NCBI RefSeq assembly: GCF_025999835.1
Contig: NZ_AP025628.1
Coordinates: 1,922,001 to 1,986,000 of the forward strand
DNA length: 64,000 nucleotides
Direction of reading: 5' to 3'
Source of the DNA: Caldinitratiruptor microaerophilus
GTDB taxonomy: Bacteria; Bacillota; Sulfobacillia; Symbiobacteriales; ZC4RG38
Shown: in pieces, positions 24,686 through 33,768 of the stretch
Position numbering within the stretch: the stretch's first letter is position 1
Layout of the letters: each line of letters opens with the position of its first letter
The notes under the pieces: generated by a model
What the model saw: the letters and a program-made list of their open reading frames with translations, nothing else
Databases searched by the model: none
Told to the model about the DNA's origin: nothing
Made by a program: the position numbers and the translations under genes

Positions 24686-25285
24686 CTATTCGCTGACGTC
24701 GGGCTGGGCAGCGGCTACCGGGGGCTCGCGCCGCTCCTGCCGTTCGGGCCGTTCGGCCCGCTGCTGGGGCTGGGGACGGGGCGCGAGGATCATGATCATG
24801 TTGCGGCCTTCCACCTTCGCCGGCCGCTCGACGATCCCCAGATCCCGCACCCGCTCCGCCAACCGGTCGAGCACCTGCTTGCCGAGGTCCGCGTGGACGA
24901 TCTCCCGGCCACGGAACATGATGGTCGCCTTGATCTTGTCCCCGTCCCGGAGGAACCGCTCCGCGCTGCGCACCCGCACCTCGAAGTCGTGGTCTTCGAT
25001 GTTCGGGCGCATCTTGATCTCCTTCAGGTCGATGACCTTCTGCTTCTTCCGGGCTTCCCGCTCACGCTTGGACTGCTCGTACTTGAACTTGCCGTAATCC
25101 ATCAAGCGGCAGACGGGCGGCCGGGCGAGGGGGGCCACCTCCACCAGGTCCAGCCCCCGGTCCTGGGCGATGCGAAGCGCGTCCCGGAGGGGCATGATCC
25201 CGATCGGCTCACCGGTCTCGGAGACGAGGCGCACTTCCCGGGCGCGGATCTGCTCGTTCACCCGGTGCTGCTGATCCCTACTGAT
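24686..25285 (-). CDS. infC: Translation initiation factor IF-3, rare ATC start
   Basis: IF-3 of 199 aa: N-domain ([22 protein letters not shown]), linker ([17 protein letters not shown]) and C-domain ([23 protein letters not shown]), then a Gln/Arg/Pro-rich tail. The start is placed at an ATC (25285), reading [19 protein letters not shown] lies 8 nt upstream, and no ATG/GTG/TTG occurs in a sensible position. infC genes often begin with ATT/ATC/ATA, allowing IF-3 to repress its own translation by rejecting non-standard starts. The next in-frame GTG (25262) is over 30 nt from the ribosome site. Heads infC-rpmI-rplT. Confidence 0.93.
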   Translation of the reverse strand: MSRDQQHRVNEQIRAREVRLVSETGEPIGIMPLRDALRIAQDRGLDLVEVAPLARPPVCRLMDYGKFKYEQSKREREARKKQKVIDLKEIKMRPNIEDHDFEVRVRSAERFLRDGDKIKATIMFRGREIVHADLGKQVLDRLAERVRDLGIVERPAKVEGRNMIMILAPRPQPQQRAERPERQERREPPVAAAQPDVSE

Positions 25286-25484
25286 CGAATTACACCTCCT
25301 GGCTTCTCGTCGGACCACCACGCCGGCGCGCGAAGCGGGCGGCCGTAGCCGCCCGTCAAGGCCTCCAACCCCAAACGGTCCGGACCTGTCCGGACCCGGA
25401 GCCCCGGAACCATACTGGCCGCAGCCGTATGGTGAGAAGCGTGGCGGCTTCTGCTTACGCACAACATTCCCTATGCGTTTGGCG
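25286..25484 (-). promoter_or_regulatory. infC-rpmI-rplT leader
   Basis: About 200-nt untranslated leader with stem-loops, including a GGGCGGC/GCCGCCC hairpin (loop TACG) near 25337-25354 and a GGTCCGGACC-type palindrome near 25377-25397. The position corresponds to the L20-binding attenuator leader known in Bacillus and relatives; the specific L20 site is not demonstrated. Confidence 0.5.
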
Positions 25485-25489
25485 CTACT

Positions 25490-25518
25490 ACCTTAACATG
25501 GCCGCCTTCCACCGTCAA
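25490..25518 (-). promoter_or_regulatory. infC operon promoter
   Basis: TTGACG (25513-25518) and TAAGGT (25490-25495), 17-bp spacing, minus strand. Confidence 0.75.
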
Positions 25519-25570
25519 GCACCGGGCGGGCACGGCACTGTGGCACGGCACCGGAGCCCGGCGAAGGGTG

Positions 25571-26413
25571 TCAGTCGGCCCCCGGCGCCGACGCCAGGAG
25601 GAGGCCGAGCTCCCTGGACCGCTCGGCGGCCCGGGAGACCGCCCGGACGATCGCCTCGTGGAAGCCGTGCTCGCTCAGCACCTGGAGGCCGGCCATGGTG
25701 GTCCCGCCCGGGCTCGTGACCTTCTGGCGCAGGACCGCCGGGTCCTCCCGGGTCTCGACCAGCATGCGGGCCGCGCCGAGGACCGTCTGGACCGCCAGGT
25801 CGTGCGAGACCTCGCGCGGCAGGCCGGCCCGGACCCCCGCTTCCACCAGTGCCTCGACCATGGCGTAGACGTACGCCGGACCGCTACCGGAGAGGCCCGT
25901 GACCGCGTCGAGGAGAGGCTCCGGGACCTCGACCACCTTGCCGACCGCCCCCAGGATGGCCCGGCACACGGCGACGGCCTCCGGGGTCGCTCCGGGCCCG
26001 CCGCACAGCGCCGTGGCCGACTCGCGGATCTGGCTGGAGGTGTTGGGCATCGCCCGGACGACCTGCACGCCGGGGGTGAGGCCCGCCGCCAGGGCCTCGG
26101 TGCTGATCCCCGCCGCCACGGAGAGGGCGATCTGGCCGGGGCGGGTCTTCCGCCCCACCTCTGCCAAGAGGCCCGCCACGTCCTTGGGCTTGCAGGCGAT
26201 CACCAGGACGTGCGACCGCTCCACCACCTGCGCCTTGTCCGGCGTGACGTGCACGCCGAACCGCCGGGCGAACCCGCCGAGCCGCTCCCGGTTCGACCGG
26301 TTCGTCACCCAGATCCGGTCGGGCGCGGTGAGGCCCGCCCCCAGCAGGCCGTGGACCAGGGCCTCCGCCATCGACCCGGCGCCGAGAAAGCCGATGGTGA
26401 GATCCTCCAGCAT
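25571..26413 (-). CDS. proC: Pyrroline-5-carboxylate reductase
   Basis: NAD(P)H-dependent enzyme (280 aa) for the last step of proline synthesis. N-terminal Rossmann motif GFLGAGSMAEALV; central VRAMPNTSSQI; C-terminal dimer/active region with GLSGSGPAYVYAMVEALVEAG and VTSPGGTTMAGL, the P5CR signature. The ATG follows GGGAGGGG. It has its own promoter and a T-box leader with a Pro specifier, so it is a single-gene unit responding to uncharged tRNA-Pro, although transcribed in the same direction as thrB. Confidence 0.97.
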   Translation of the reverse strand: MLEDLTIGFLGAGSMAEALVHGLLGAGLTAPDRIWVTNRSNRERLGGFARRFGVHVTPDKAQVVERSHVLVIACKPKDVAGLLAEVGRKTRPGQIALSVAAGISTEALAAGLTPGVQVVRAMPNTSSQIRESATALCGGPGATPEAVAVCRAILGAVGKVVEVPEPLLDAVTGLSGSGPAYVYAMVEALVEAGVRAGLPREVSHDLAVQTVLGAARMLVETREDPAVLRQKVTSPGGTTMAGLQVLSEHGFHEAIVRAVSRAAERSRELGLLLASAPGAD

Positions 26414-26440
26414 GCGCCGACCCCTCCCGCTCCCAGACGA

Positions 26441-26708
26441 GAAACCCTTCCGTCCGTGAAGGACGGAAGGGTTTCTTCCGCGGTACCACCTTCGTTGGCC
26501 CCTCCGGGGGCCCCGCTCTACCCGGGCCCGCAGGCCCGGCCCCCGGTATCGGCGGGGTGGCCGGCCGGCTCATCGCCGGCTGCTCCGGGGTGGGTTCGGA
26601 AGTGCCCCGACCGGCCGGGCTTGCACCGGATGCCCGGCTCTCTGGGCGGCGGGCGTCCTCCTACTGGCCCCGTCATCGCCTTGGCCGATTCTTCTGGCCT
26701 CGCTGTTG
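26441..26708 (-). promoter_or_regulatory. T-box leader for proC (tRNA-Pro)
   Basis: Minus strand: AGTAGGA, CAGAGAG and GGTGCAAG stem I landmarks, candidate specifier CCG = Pro at 26597-26599, T-box core TGGTACC at 26482-26488 followed by GCGG, and a 15-bp terminator stem (26441-26475) without a clear U-run. Specifier and gene function agree. Confidence 0.92.
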
Positions 26709-26714
26709 CCAAAC

Positions 26715-26743
26715 ACTATAGCAGCGACTGGAGCAGCCGTCAA
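26715..26743 (-). promoter_or_regulatory. proC promoter
   Basis: TTGACG (26738-26743) and TATAGT (26715-26720), 17-bp spacing, minus strand. The -35 overlaps the thrB stop codon. Confidence 0.8.
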
Positions 26744-27669
26744 GCACGATCGTCAACCCATTCCACCCGGGCCCCTTCCCTCGCCAGGGCCACGGCCCGC
26801 ACGGTACAGTCGCTCCCGTGCCACTGGAAGGCCGCCTCCATGGCGCTCTGGACAGGCTCCTGGTTGCCCCGCTCCACCAGGGCGATGACCGACGGGCCCG
26901 CCCCGGAGAGCGCCACGCCTCTCGCCCCGGCGTCGAGGGCCGCCTGGATCACGGCCCGCAGGCCCGGCACGAGCGCCTCGCGGTAGGGCTGGTGCATGCG
27001 GTCCTTCGTGGCCGCGGCGAGGAGGTCGAGCCGTCCGGTCAGGAGGGCCGCCACCAGGAGCGTGGCGCGGCTCAGGTTGAAGACGGCGTCCGCCATCGTG
27101 ACCTCGCCCGGGAGGACCCCCCGGGCGGTCTTCGTCGGCAGGGGGATCTCCGGGATGGCGATCACGGCCTCGAGCCCCGGCGGCGGGTCGAACCGCACGA
27201 AGAGCGGCCGGCCCTCGTCCATGCAGGCCACGGTGAAGCCGCCGACCAGCGCCGGGGTCACGTTGTCCGGATGGCCCTCCATCTGCACGGCGAGCTGGAG
27301 GATGTCCTCCTGACTCAGGCCGTGCCCCGTGGCCCGCTCGGCGAGGGCGCTGGCACCCACCAGGCCGGCCACGATGGCCGCCGCGCTCGACCCCAGCCCC
27401 CGCGCCACGGGGATCCCGATCCGCTCGCGCAGGAGGAGGCCGTACGGACGGTAGCCCAGGCGGTCGAAGGCGAGCCGGGCCGCCTGGTAGACGAGGTTGT
27501 GCTGCGGCTCCTCCAGCATCCCGCCGCTGTGGCCTTCAACCTCGATGACGTCGTCCAGGATGCCGGTCTCGGCCATCTCGATCTCGTTGTACATCTCGAG
27601 CGCGACGCCCAGCGTGTCGAACCCGGGGCCCAGGTTGGCCGAGGTGGCGGGAACGCGGACCTTGATCAC
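26740..27669 (-). CDS. thrB: Homoserine kinase
   Basis: GHMP-family kinase (309 aa) that phosphorylates homoserine, the step before threonine synthase. Motif 1 VPATSANLGPGFD, the ATP loop PVARGLGSSAAA and motif 3 ALSGAGPSVIAL are all present. Located after thrC with a 36-nt gap, in the thrS-thrC-thrB unit behind the Thr T-box; all three genes concern making or charging threonine. Confidence 0.96.
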   Translation of the reverse strand: MIKVRVPATSANLGPGFDTLGVALEMYNEIEMAETGILDDVIEVEGHSGGMLEEPQHNLVYQAARLAFDRLGYRPYGLLLRERIGIPVARGLGSSAAAIVAGLVGASALAERATGHGLSQEDILQLAVQMEGHPDNVTPALVGGFTVACMDEGRPLFVRFDPPPGLEAVIAIPEIPLPTKTARGVLPGEVTMADAVFNLSRATLLVAALLTGRLDLLAAATKDRMHQPYREALVPGLRAVIQAALDAGARGVALSGAGPSVIALVERGNQEPVQSAMEAAFQWHGSDCTVRAVALAREGARVEWVDDRA

Positions 27670-27705
27670 GGCGGGGGGCCTCCCGACAGGCAGGTGAGCG
27701 GAGGT

Positions 27706-28749
27706 TCAGACGCCAAGGGCCTCCACCAGTGCTTCGTAGGCGGCCGGGATGCGCAGCGGGTCGCGGGAGACCTTGAGCGCCGTCCCGGGGTCCTTGAGCC
27801 CGTGGCCGGTGAGCACGGCGACGACCCGCTCGCCACGGAAGCGGGCCAGGGCGCCCTCCCGGGCCAGCCGGCGGAGCCCGGCGATCGACGCGCAGGAGGC
27901 AGGCTCGGCGAAGACGCCCTCGGCGGAGGCGATCAGGCGGTAGGCCTCGAGGATCTCGTCGTCGGTGACGGCCCAGAAGCCGCCGCCGGACTCCTGCGCC
28001 GCGGCCACCGCGCCGCTCCACGAGGCCGGGTTGCCGATGCGGATCGCCGTGGCGACGGTCTCCGGATGCTCCACCGGCCGGCCGTGGACCAGCGGCGCGG
28101 CGCCGGCCGCCTGGAAGCCCAGCATCACCGGGCGCCCCCGGCCGTACTCCTTGAAGCCCATCCAGTACGCGGTGATGTTGCCGGCGTTGCCGACGGGGAT
28201 GGCGAGGGCCGCCGGGGCCGCGCCCAGGGCGTCGACCACCTCGAAGGCCGCCGTCTTCTGCCCCTGCAGGCGCATGGGGTTCACGGAGTTCACCAGGGCG
28301 ATGCCGGGTCGCTCGGCCGAGAGACGCCGCACGAGGGCGAGCCCCTCGTCGAAGTTGCCGGCGATCTGCAGCACCTGCGCCCCGTAGGCGACGGCCTGGG
28401 CGAGCTTGCCGAGGGCGATGGCGCCGTCGGGCACCACGACGTAGGCCGGTACCCCGGCCCGGGCGGCGTAGGCGGCGGCGCTGGCGCTCGTGTTGCCCGT
28501 GCTGGCGCACACGACCGCCCGGGCGCCCTCCTCTAGGGCCTTCGACACCGCCACCGTCATCCCCCGGTCCTTGAAGGAGCCGGTGGGGTTGAGGCCCTCG
28601 AACTTGAGGTACAGGTCGACGCCCAGCTCCCGGCCGAGGCGCGGGGCGGGGATGAGCGGTGTCCCGCCCTCGAGGAGGGTGACCACGGGCGTGCGGTCGG
28701 TGACGGGAAGGTACGGACGGTAGGCGGCGATGACGCCGGGCCAGGGCAT
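27706..28749 (-). CDS. thrC: Threonine synthase
   Basis: PLP enzyme (347 aa) converting O-phosphohomoserine to threonine. The PLP lysine is in [11 protein letters not shown], with the phosphate-binding [19 protein letters not shown] and the glycine loop PVGNAGNI. It is the short bacterial form. 18 nt downstream of thrS. Confidence 0.96.
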   Translation of the reverse strand: MPWPGVIAAYRPYLPVTDRTPVVTLLEGGTPLIPAPRLGRELGVDLYLKFEGLNPTGSFKDRGMTVAVSKALEEGARAVVCASTGNTSASAAAYAARAGVPAYVVVPDGAIALGKLAQAVAYGAQVLQIAGNFDEGLALVRRLSAERPGIALVNSVNPMRLQGQKTAAFEVVDALGAAPAALAIPVGNAGNITAYWMGFKEYGRGRPVMLGFQAAGAAPLVHGRPVEHPETVATAIRIGNPASWSGAVAAAQESGGGFWAVTDDEILEAYRLIASAEGVFAEPASCASIAGLRRLAREGALARFRGERVVAVLTGHGLKDPGTALKVSRDPLRIPAAYEALVEALGV

Positions 28750-28767
28750 GGGTGGTCCTCCTCTTTC

Positions 28768-30759
28768 TCAGCCTTGGGCCAGCTGGGTGGCCTTGCGGGC
28801 GGCGTCGTCGAGGACCTTCCCGGCGACCTCCCGGCGCGCCAGGTCGGCGAACTCGCCCACCAGCATGGCCCCCAGGTCCTGCATCCCCCGCCGGCGGACG
28901 GAGACCGTGCCGCCGTCGACCTCGCGGTCGCCGACCACGAGGATGAAGGGGACCTTCTTCACCTCGGCCTCCCGGATCTTGTAGCCCACCTTCTCGTTGC
29001 GCAGGTCGGCGTCCGCCCGCAGGCCCCGGGCGCGCAGCTCCTCGGCCACCCGGAAGGCGTACTCGTGGTGCCGCTCGGCCACCGGCAGCACCCGGACCTG
29101 CTCGGGGGCCAGCCAGGCCGGGAAGGTGCCGGCGAAGTGCTCCGTGAGGATGCCGATGAACCGCTCGATCGACCCCATGACGGCCCGGTGGATCATCACG
29201 GGCCGCTTCTCCCGGCCGTCCCGGTCCACGTAGGTGAGGTCGAACTTCTCGGGCAGCTGGAAGTCGAGCTGGATGGTGGCGCACTGCCACTTGCGGCCGA
29301 GGGCGTCGGTGACGTCGAAGTCGAGCTTGGGGCCGTAGAAGGCGCCGTCGCCGGGGTTGAGCTTGTAGGGCCGGCCGGACTTCTCCAGCGCAGCCGCCAG
29401 CGCCGCCTCGGCGCGGTTCCAGGTCTCGATCTCGCCCATGAAGTCCTCAGGCCGGGTGGAGAGCTTCACCTCGTACTCGAGCCCGAGGGTGCCGTAGATC
29501 TCCTCGATGATCCCCAGCACCTCGCGGATCTGCTCCTCGATCTGGTCCTCCCGCACGAACAGGTGGGCGTCGTCCTGGTGGAAGCCGCGCACCCGCACGA
29601 GGCCGTGGAGCGCCCCGCTCACCTCGTACCGGCTGAGGGGGCCGTACTCGGCGATCTTGATGGGCAGGTCCCGGTACGAGCGCACCTCGGCCTTGTAGAG
29701 GAGGCAGTGGCCGGGGCAGTTCATCGGCTTGGTGGCGAACCACTCGTCCTCCGACCGGATCAGGAACATGTTCTGCCGGTAGTGCTGCCAGTGTCCCGAG
29801 GTCTCGTACAGCCGGGAGTGGAAGATCCAGGGGGTGCGGACCTCCTGGTACCCCCGCCGCTCCTGCACCTCCCGGGACCAGTTCTCCAGGGTCCGGTACA
29901 GGAGGTACCCCTTGGGCAGCCAGAAGGCGAAGCCGGGGGCCTCGTCCTTGAAGGCGTAGAGGTCGAGCTCGGCGCCGAGCCGGCGGTGGTCACGGCGCTT
30001 CGCCTCCTCCAGCCGGCGCAGGTAGAGGTCGAGGTCGGCCGGCTTCTCGAAGGAGGTGCCGTACAGGCGCTGGAGCTGCTTGTTGCGCTGGTCGCCCTCC
30101 CAGTAGGCCCCGGCCACGGAGAGGAGCTTGAAGGCCTTGAGCCGACCGGTCGACGGCACGTGCGGGCCCACGCACAGGTCAGCGAACTCGCCCTGGCGGT
30201 AGATGCTCACCGGCTCGCCCTCGGGGATGCGGTCGACCAGGAGGACCTTGTAGTCCTCGCCCCGCTCGGCGAAGAAGCGCTTCGCCCACTCGCGGTCGAC
30301 CTCCTCGCGGACGATGGGGAGATCTTCCTGCACGATCCTCGCCATCTCCGCCTCGATCCGCGGGAAGTCGTCCGAGGAGATGGGCTGCGGCATGTCGATG
30401 TCGTAGTAGAACCCGTCCTCGAGCGGCGGCCCCACCGTGAGCTTGGCGTCCGGCCACAACCGCTTCACCGCCTGCGCCATGAGGTGCGCGCTGGAGTGGC
30501 GGAAGACCCGGCGGCCCTCCTCGTCGGCGAAGGTGAGGATGCGCAGGGAGCAGTCCTCCTGAAGCGGCGTGCTCAGGTCCCGCACCTCGCCGTCGATCTC
30601 GGCCGCCAGCGCCGCCCTCGCCAGGCGCGGCCCGAGGCTGCGGGCCACCTCCGCCGCCGTCGTCCCCCGGGGGAACAGGCGCTCCGAGCCGTCCGGAAGG
30701 CGCACGCGGATCTCGCCCGCTCCCACCTCGGGGCCTTGCTGCTTCTCCGGCTGTGCCAT
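28768..30759 (-). CDS. thrS: Threonyl-tRNA synthetase
   Basis: Class II synthetase of 663 aa. TGS domain (to about residue 75), editing domain with the HSSAHLMAQAVKRL and SVAGAYWEGD motifs that clears Ser-tRNA-Thr, the catalytic core with zinc ligands in PMNCPGHCLLYK and motif 2 region RVRGFHQDDAHLF, and the anticodon-binding domain (AEELRARGLRADADLRNEKVGYKIREAE). Full length. Behind a Thr T-box; followed by thrC and thrB. Confidence 0.97.
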   Translation of the reverse strand: MAQPEKQQGPEVGAGEIRVRLPDGSERLFPRGTTAAEVARSLGPRLARAALAAEIDGEVRDLSTPLQEDCSLRILTFADEEGRRVFRHSSAHLMAQAVKRLWPDAKLTVGPPLEDGFYYDIDMPQPISSDDFPRIEAEMARIVQEDLPIVREEVDREWAKRFFAERGEDYKVLLVDRIPEGEPVSIYRQGEFADLCVGPHVPSTGRLKAFKLLSVAGAYWEGDQRNKQLQRLYGTSFEKPADLDLYLRRLEEAKRRDHRRLGAELDLYAFKDEAPGFAFWLPKGYLLYRTLENWSREVQERRGYQEVRTPWIFHSRLYETSGHWQHYRQNMFLIRSEDEWFATKPMNCPGHCLLYKAEVRSYRDLPIKIAEYGPLSRYEVSGALHGLVRVRGFHQDDAHLFVREDQIEEQIREVLGIIEEIYGTLGLEYEVKLSTRPEDFMGEIETWNRAEAALAAALEKSGRPYKLNPGDGAFYGPKLDFDVTDALGRKWQCATIQLDFQLPEKFDLTYVDRDGREKRPVMIHRAVMGSIERFIGILTEHFAGTFPAWLAPEQVRVLPVAERHHEYAFRVAEELRARGLRADADLRNEKVGYKIREAEVKKVPFILVVGDREVDGGTVSVRRRGMQDLGAMLVGEFADLARREVAGKVLDDAARKATQLAQG

Positions 30760-30787
30760 GGACTGGGCCTCCTCGTCCCGGCGGTAT

Positions 30788-31056
30788 GGAAACGGCCCCC
30801 GTCCCGGTCAGGGACGGGGGCCGGATCGCTCCCGCGGTTCCACCCTGCTGCCCGGCGCCGCGGCGGCACCGGACGCTCGTACGCGCTGTAACGGGCGCAG
30901 GCCCGGCCGGTCTTACTCGGGGCGTTCCCCTTTCGCCGGCGGCTCCGGGGTGGTTTGCCGCAGTCCGTGCCGGGTGCGCTCGCAGCCGTGGCGCTCCCTC
31001 TCTGGGGCCGGTCCCGGCGGCCTTGTCCCCGTCTTCGCCATGCTGTCGCCGTCGAC
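30788..31056 (-). promoter_or_regulatory. T-box leader for thrS-thrC-thrB (tRNA-Thr)
   Basis: Minus strand: CCAGAGAGGG and GGCTGCGAG stem I landmarks, specifier ACC = Thr at 30952-30954 (context GCAAACCA), core TGGAACC at 30836-30842 followed by GCGG, and a 12-bp terminator stem (30794-30822) followed by GTTTCC. The core carries A instead of T after TGG, as expected for tRNA-Thr with discriminator U. Confidence 0.93.
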
Positions 31057-31062
31057 GCCCCC

Positions 31063-31091
31063 ATTCTACGGCGCGTGCGCACGGCTGTCAA
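31063..31091 (-). promoter_or_regulatory. thrS operon promoter
   Basis: Perfect -35 TTGACA (31086-31091) and TAGAAT (31063-31068), 17-bp spacing, minus strand. Confidence 0.85.
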
Positions 31092-31198
31092 CGCGGGGGA
31101 GGGGCAGCGTGTTCCTGGCGAGATGCGCGATGGCTGAGTGGGCCGGCGCGAATCGGTTTCCCAAGCCCTGCAACCCCGTGCCGCCCCGCGGAACGAAC

Positions 31199-31245
31199 CG
31201 CAAAACGTGACAGTCGAACCTGGGGTCAGCCTGTCACCTTTTGCG
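31199..31245. repeat. 15-bp inverted repeat (one mismatch)
   Basis: Arms CGCAAAACGTGACAG and CTGTCACCTTTTGCG flank a 17-nt loop. It may be a bidirectional terminator or a small palindromic element; it is the first of four palindromes within 230 bp downstream of hppA. Confidence 0.6.
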
Positions 31246-31306
31246 TTTGCCCCCGCCTGCGGTGGCCGGTCGAGGGTCGCTGCAGACATGAGAACCCAGC
31301 AATTCA

Positions 31307-31328
31307 GACATAATGTGGACGTTATGTC
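31307..31328. repeat. Inverted repeat GACATAA/TTATGTC
   Basis: 7-bp perfect arms with an 8-nt loop in a distinctly AT-richer stretch; possible protein-binding site or hairpin. Confidence 0.45.
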
Positions 31329-31366
31329 GACAAGGCGGCTGCTTGTGGGCCCAGCAGGCGCACAAG

Positions 31367-31397
31367 TTGAGAGGCAAGCCGGCGGTTTGCCTCTCAA
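31367..31397. repeat. 11-bp perfect inverted repeat
   Basis: TTGAGAGGCAA and TTGCCTCTCAA flank a 9-nt loop; the outer flanks GGCGCACAAG and GATTTGCGTC continue an imperfect match. Followed at 31411-31428 by the perfect palindrome CCCTGCCCGCGGGCAGGG. The words TTTGCGT + CCCC + GCC occur as direct repeats near 31241 and 31400. Likely hppA transcript-end structures or remnant of a small element. Confidence 0.5.
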
Positions 31398-31410
31398 GAT
31401 TTGCGTCTTC

Positions 31411-31428
31411 CCCTGCCCGCGGGCAGGG
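31411..31428. repeat. 18-bp perfect palindrome
   Basis: CCCTGCCCGCGGGCAGGG, fourth palindrome of the hppA-thrS intergenic cluster; nothing coding is seen between 31092 and 31577. Confidence 0.5.
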
Positions 31429-31577
31429 TGACGGAGAGCACGGGGCTCGGCTGACGGCACACGCAGTGGGCTGGGGCGAGGTGTGCGGACCGCGCGGGCC
31501 GGGGCCCACCCCGCGGGTGGACCCCGGCCCCACGAGCGTCCGCGGCAGGACCCGCCCGGTCGGCGGACCCGTCCGCC

Positions 31578-33590
31578 TCACATCCGCGTGAAGAGCGTCG
31601 AGAACACCAGGGCGACGATGCTCATGAGCTTGAGCAGGATGTTCAGGGAGGGACCGGACGTGTCCTTGAAGGGATCGCCCACGGTGTCCCCCACGACGGC
31701 CGCCTTGTGCGGGTCCGAGCGCTTGCCGCCGTAATGCCCGGCCTCGATGTACTTCTTCGCGTTGTCCCAGGCGCCTCCGGCGTTCGCCATCTTGATGGCC
31801 AGGAGCACGCCGCTCACCAGCGAGCCGGCCAGGAGGCCGCCCAGGGCGGTCTTGCTCCACAGCCCCACGGCGACCGGCACGACGACGGCCATGAGACCGG
31901 GGACGACCATCTCGCGCAGCGCCGCGGCGGTCGAGATGTCCACGCAGCGGGCGTAGTCGGGCTTCGCCTTGCCCTCCATGATCCCGGGGATCTCCCGGAA
32001 CTGGCGGCGGACCTCCTCGATCATGCGGAAGGCGGCCCGGCCGACGGCCTGCATGGTCATCGAGCTGAACAGGTAGGGGAGCATGCCGCCGAGGAACAGG
32101 CCGACCACCAGCCGCGGGTCGGTGAGGCTGACCTCGTGGAGCTTGACGGCGGTGGCGTACGCGCTGAACAGCGCCAGGGCGGTCAGGGCCGCCGACCCGA
32201 TGGCGAAGCCCTTGCCGATCGCCGCCGTCGTGTTGCCGACCGAGTCCAGGGTGTCGGTGATCTCCCGGACCGTGGGCAGGAGGCCGGACATCTCGGCGAT
32301 GCCACCGGCGTTGTCGGCGATGGGGCCGTAGGCGTCGACGGAGACCGTGGTGGCGGTGGTGGAGAGCATCCCGACGCCCGCCAGGCCGATGGCGAAGATG
32401 CCGGCGGCGCCGCCGCCCGCCACGGTGTAGGCGAGCAGGATCGCCGCGGCGATCACGACGATGGGCCAGGCCGTCGAGCGCATGCCCACCGCCAGGCCGG
32501 CGATGATGTTCGTCGCCGGGCCGGTCTGCGACGCTTCGGCGATGCCCTTGACCGGCGCGTACTCCGCCGACGTGTAGTACTCGCTCAAGAGGCCGATGGC
32601 GATGCCGGCCGCCAGGCCGGCGAGGGTGGCCCAGAACCAGCGCAGGTCGCCGTACCCGAGGTAAGAGATGAGGAACACGGCGATGAGGGTGAGGATGCCA
32701 CTGGCGAACGTGCCCGCGCGCAGCGCCCGGGCGGGGTCGTTGCCGCCCGCCGCCCGCACGAAGAAGGCCCCGATGATGGAGGCGACGATGCCGCCGGCAG
32801 CGATGATGAGCGGCAGCGTGGCAGGCAGCGGCGTCTGGCTCGTCGCCGCCTCGGCCGCGATGGCGATGGCGGCCACGACCGAGCCCACGTACGACTCGTA
32901 CAGGTCGGCACCCATCCCGGCGACGTCGCCGACGTTGTCGCCCACGTTGTCCGCGATCACGGCGGGGTTGCGCGGGTCGTCCTCCGGGATGCCCGCCTCC
33001 ACCTTGCCCACCAGGTCGGCGCCCACGTCCGCCGCCTTGGTGTAGATGCCGCCGCCGACCCGGGCGAAGAGGGCGACCGAGCTGGCGCCGAGGCTGAACC
33101 CGCTGACGACGCTGATGTCGCCCTGGAAGAGGTAGTAGACCACGCCCAGGCCCAGCATGCCCAGGCCGACCACCGAGAACCCCATGACCGAGCCGCCGGA
33201 GAAGGCGACGTCCAGGGCCGGAGCCAGGCCGCGGCGGGCCGCCTGGGTCGTGCGCACGTTGGCGAGCGTGGCCACCCGCATCCCGATGAAGCCAGCCAGC
33301 ACCGACGTCACCGCGCCCGCCACGTAGGCGATGGCGGTCTCGGGCTTCATGACCTCTGACGGAGTGAGGAAACCGATGACCGCGATGATGACAGCGAGGG
33401 CCACGACGAAGATGGCCAGCGTCCGGTACTCCCGGGACAGGAACGCCATCGCGCCCTGCCGTATGGCTTGCGAGATCTCCTGCATGCGGGGCTCCCCGGG
33501 GTCCTGCTGCGCCACCCTGCTGGCCAGGAAGAACGCCATCAGGAGGGCCAGCGCGCCCGCTGCAGGAGCCAGCCAGGCCAGCTGCTCCAT
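31578..33590 (-). CDS. hppA: Membrane-bound ion-pumping pyrophosphatase, K+-dependent type
   Basis: Integral membrane pyrophosphatase (670 aa, about 16 membrane helices) that couples PPi hydrolysis to H+ or Na+ export. Catalytic signatures: [43 protein letters not shown] and, near the C-terminus, [18 protein letters not shown]. At the diagnostic site the sequence reads GNTTAA; Ala there marks the K+-requiring subclass (Lys in K+-independent enzymes). Whether H+ or Na+ is pumped is not decided here. GGGGAGGT is 12 nt before the ATG. K+ uptake genes (ktr) lie nearby in the window. Confidence 0.95.
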   Translation of the reverse strand: MEQLAWLAPAAGALALLMAFFLASRVAQQDPGEPRMQEISQAIRQGAMAFLSREYRTLAIFVVALAVIIAVIGFLTPSEVMKPETAIAYVAGAVTSVLAGFIGMRVATLANVRTTQAARRGLAPALDVAFSGGSVMGFSVVGLGMLGLGVVYYLFQGDISVVSGFSLGASSVALFARVGGGIYTKAADVGADLVGKVEAGIPEDDPRNPAVIADNVGDNVGDVAGMGADLYESYVGSVVAAIAIAAEAATSQTPLPATLPLIIAAGGIVASIIGAFFVRAAGGNDPARALRAGTFASGILTLIAVFLISYLGYGDLRWFWATLAGLAAGIAIGLLSEYYTSAEYAPVKGIAEASQTGPATNIIAGLAVGMRSTAWPIVVIAAAILLAYTVAGGGAAGIFAIGLAGVGMLSTTATTVSVDAYGPIADNAGGIAEMSGLLPTVREITDTLDSVGNTTAAIGKGFAIGSAALTALALFSAYATAVKLHEVSLTDPRLVVGLFLGGMLPYLFSSMTMQAVGRAAFRMIEEVRRQFREIPGIMEGKAKPDYARCVDISTAAALREMVVPGLMAVVVPVAVGLWSKTALGGLLAGSLVSGVLLAIKMANAGGAWDNAKKYIEAGHYGGKRSDPHKAAVVGDTVGDPFKDTSGPSLNILLKLMSIVALVFSTLFTRM

Positions 33591-33639
33591 GAGTCCAGGT
33601 GACCTCCCCTGCCGACGGTTTGAACCCGCACTCCATTAT

Positions 33640-33655
33640 GCACCATCCATGGTGC
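33640..33655. promoter_or_regulatory. Palindrome upstream of hppA
   Basis: GCACCAT-CC-ATGGTGC, 7-bp perfect arms, 50 bp before the hppA start and next to a TAATGG/CATAAT -10-like element. Possible operator. Confidence 0.4.
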
Positions 33656-33737
33656 GGGAGGAAACCGGTTCCGCACTCGGGAAAGGCATTCCACACCGAG
33701 GAATCCCGGCGGGCTCGCCTTACCGCCGCCGGCGCGC

Positions 33738-33768
33738 GAGAGCGGCCGGCGCCGGGCCGGCCGCTCTC
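33738..33768 (-). terminator. Hairpin at the end of ytxC
   Basis: GAGAGCGGCCGGC/GCCGGCCGCTCTC, 13-bp stem, loop 5, overlapping the last bases of the ytxC stop codon; no U-run follows. Confidence 0.6.
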
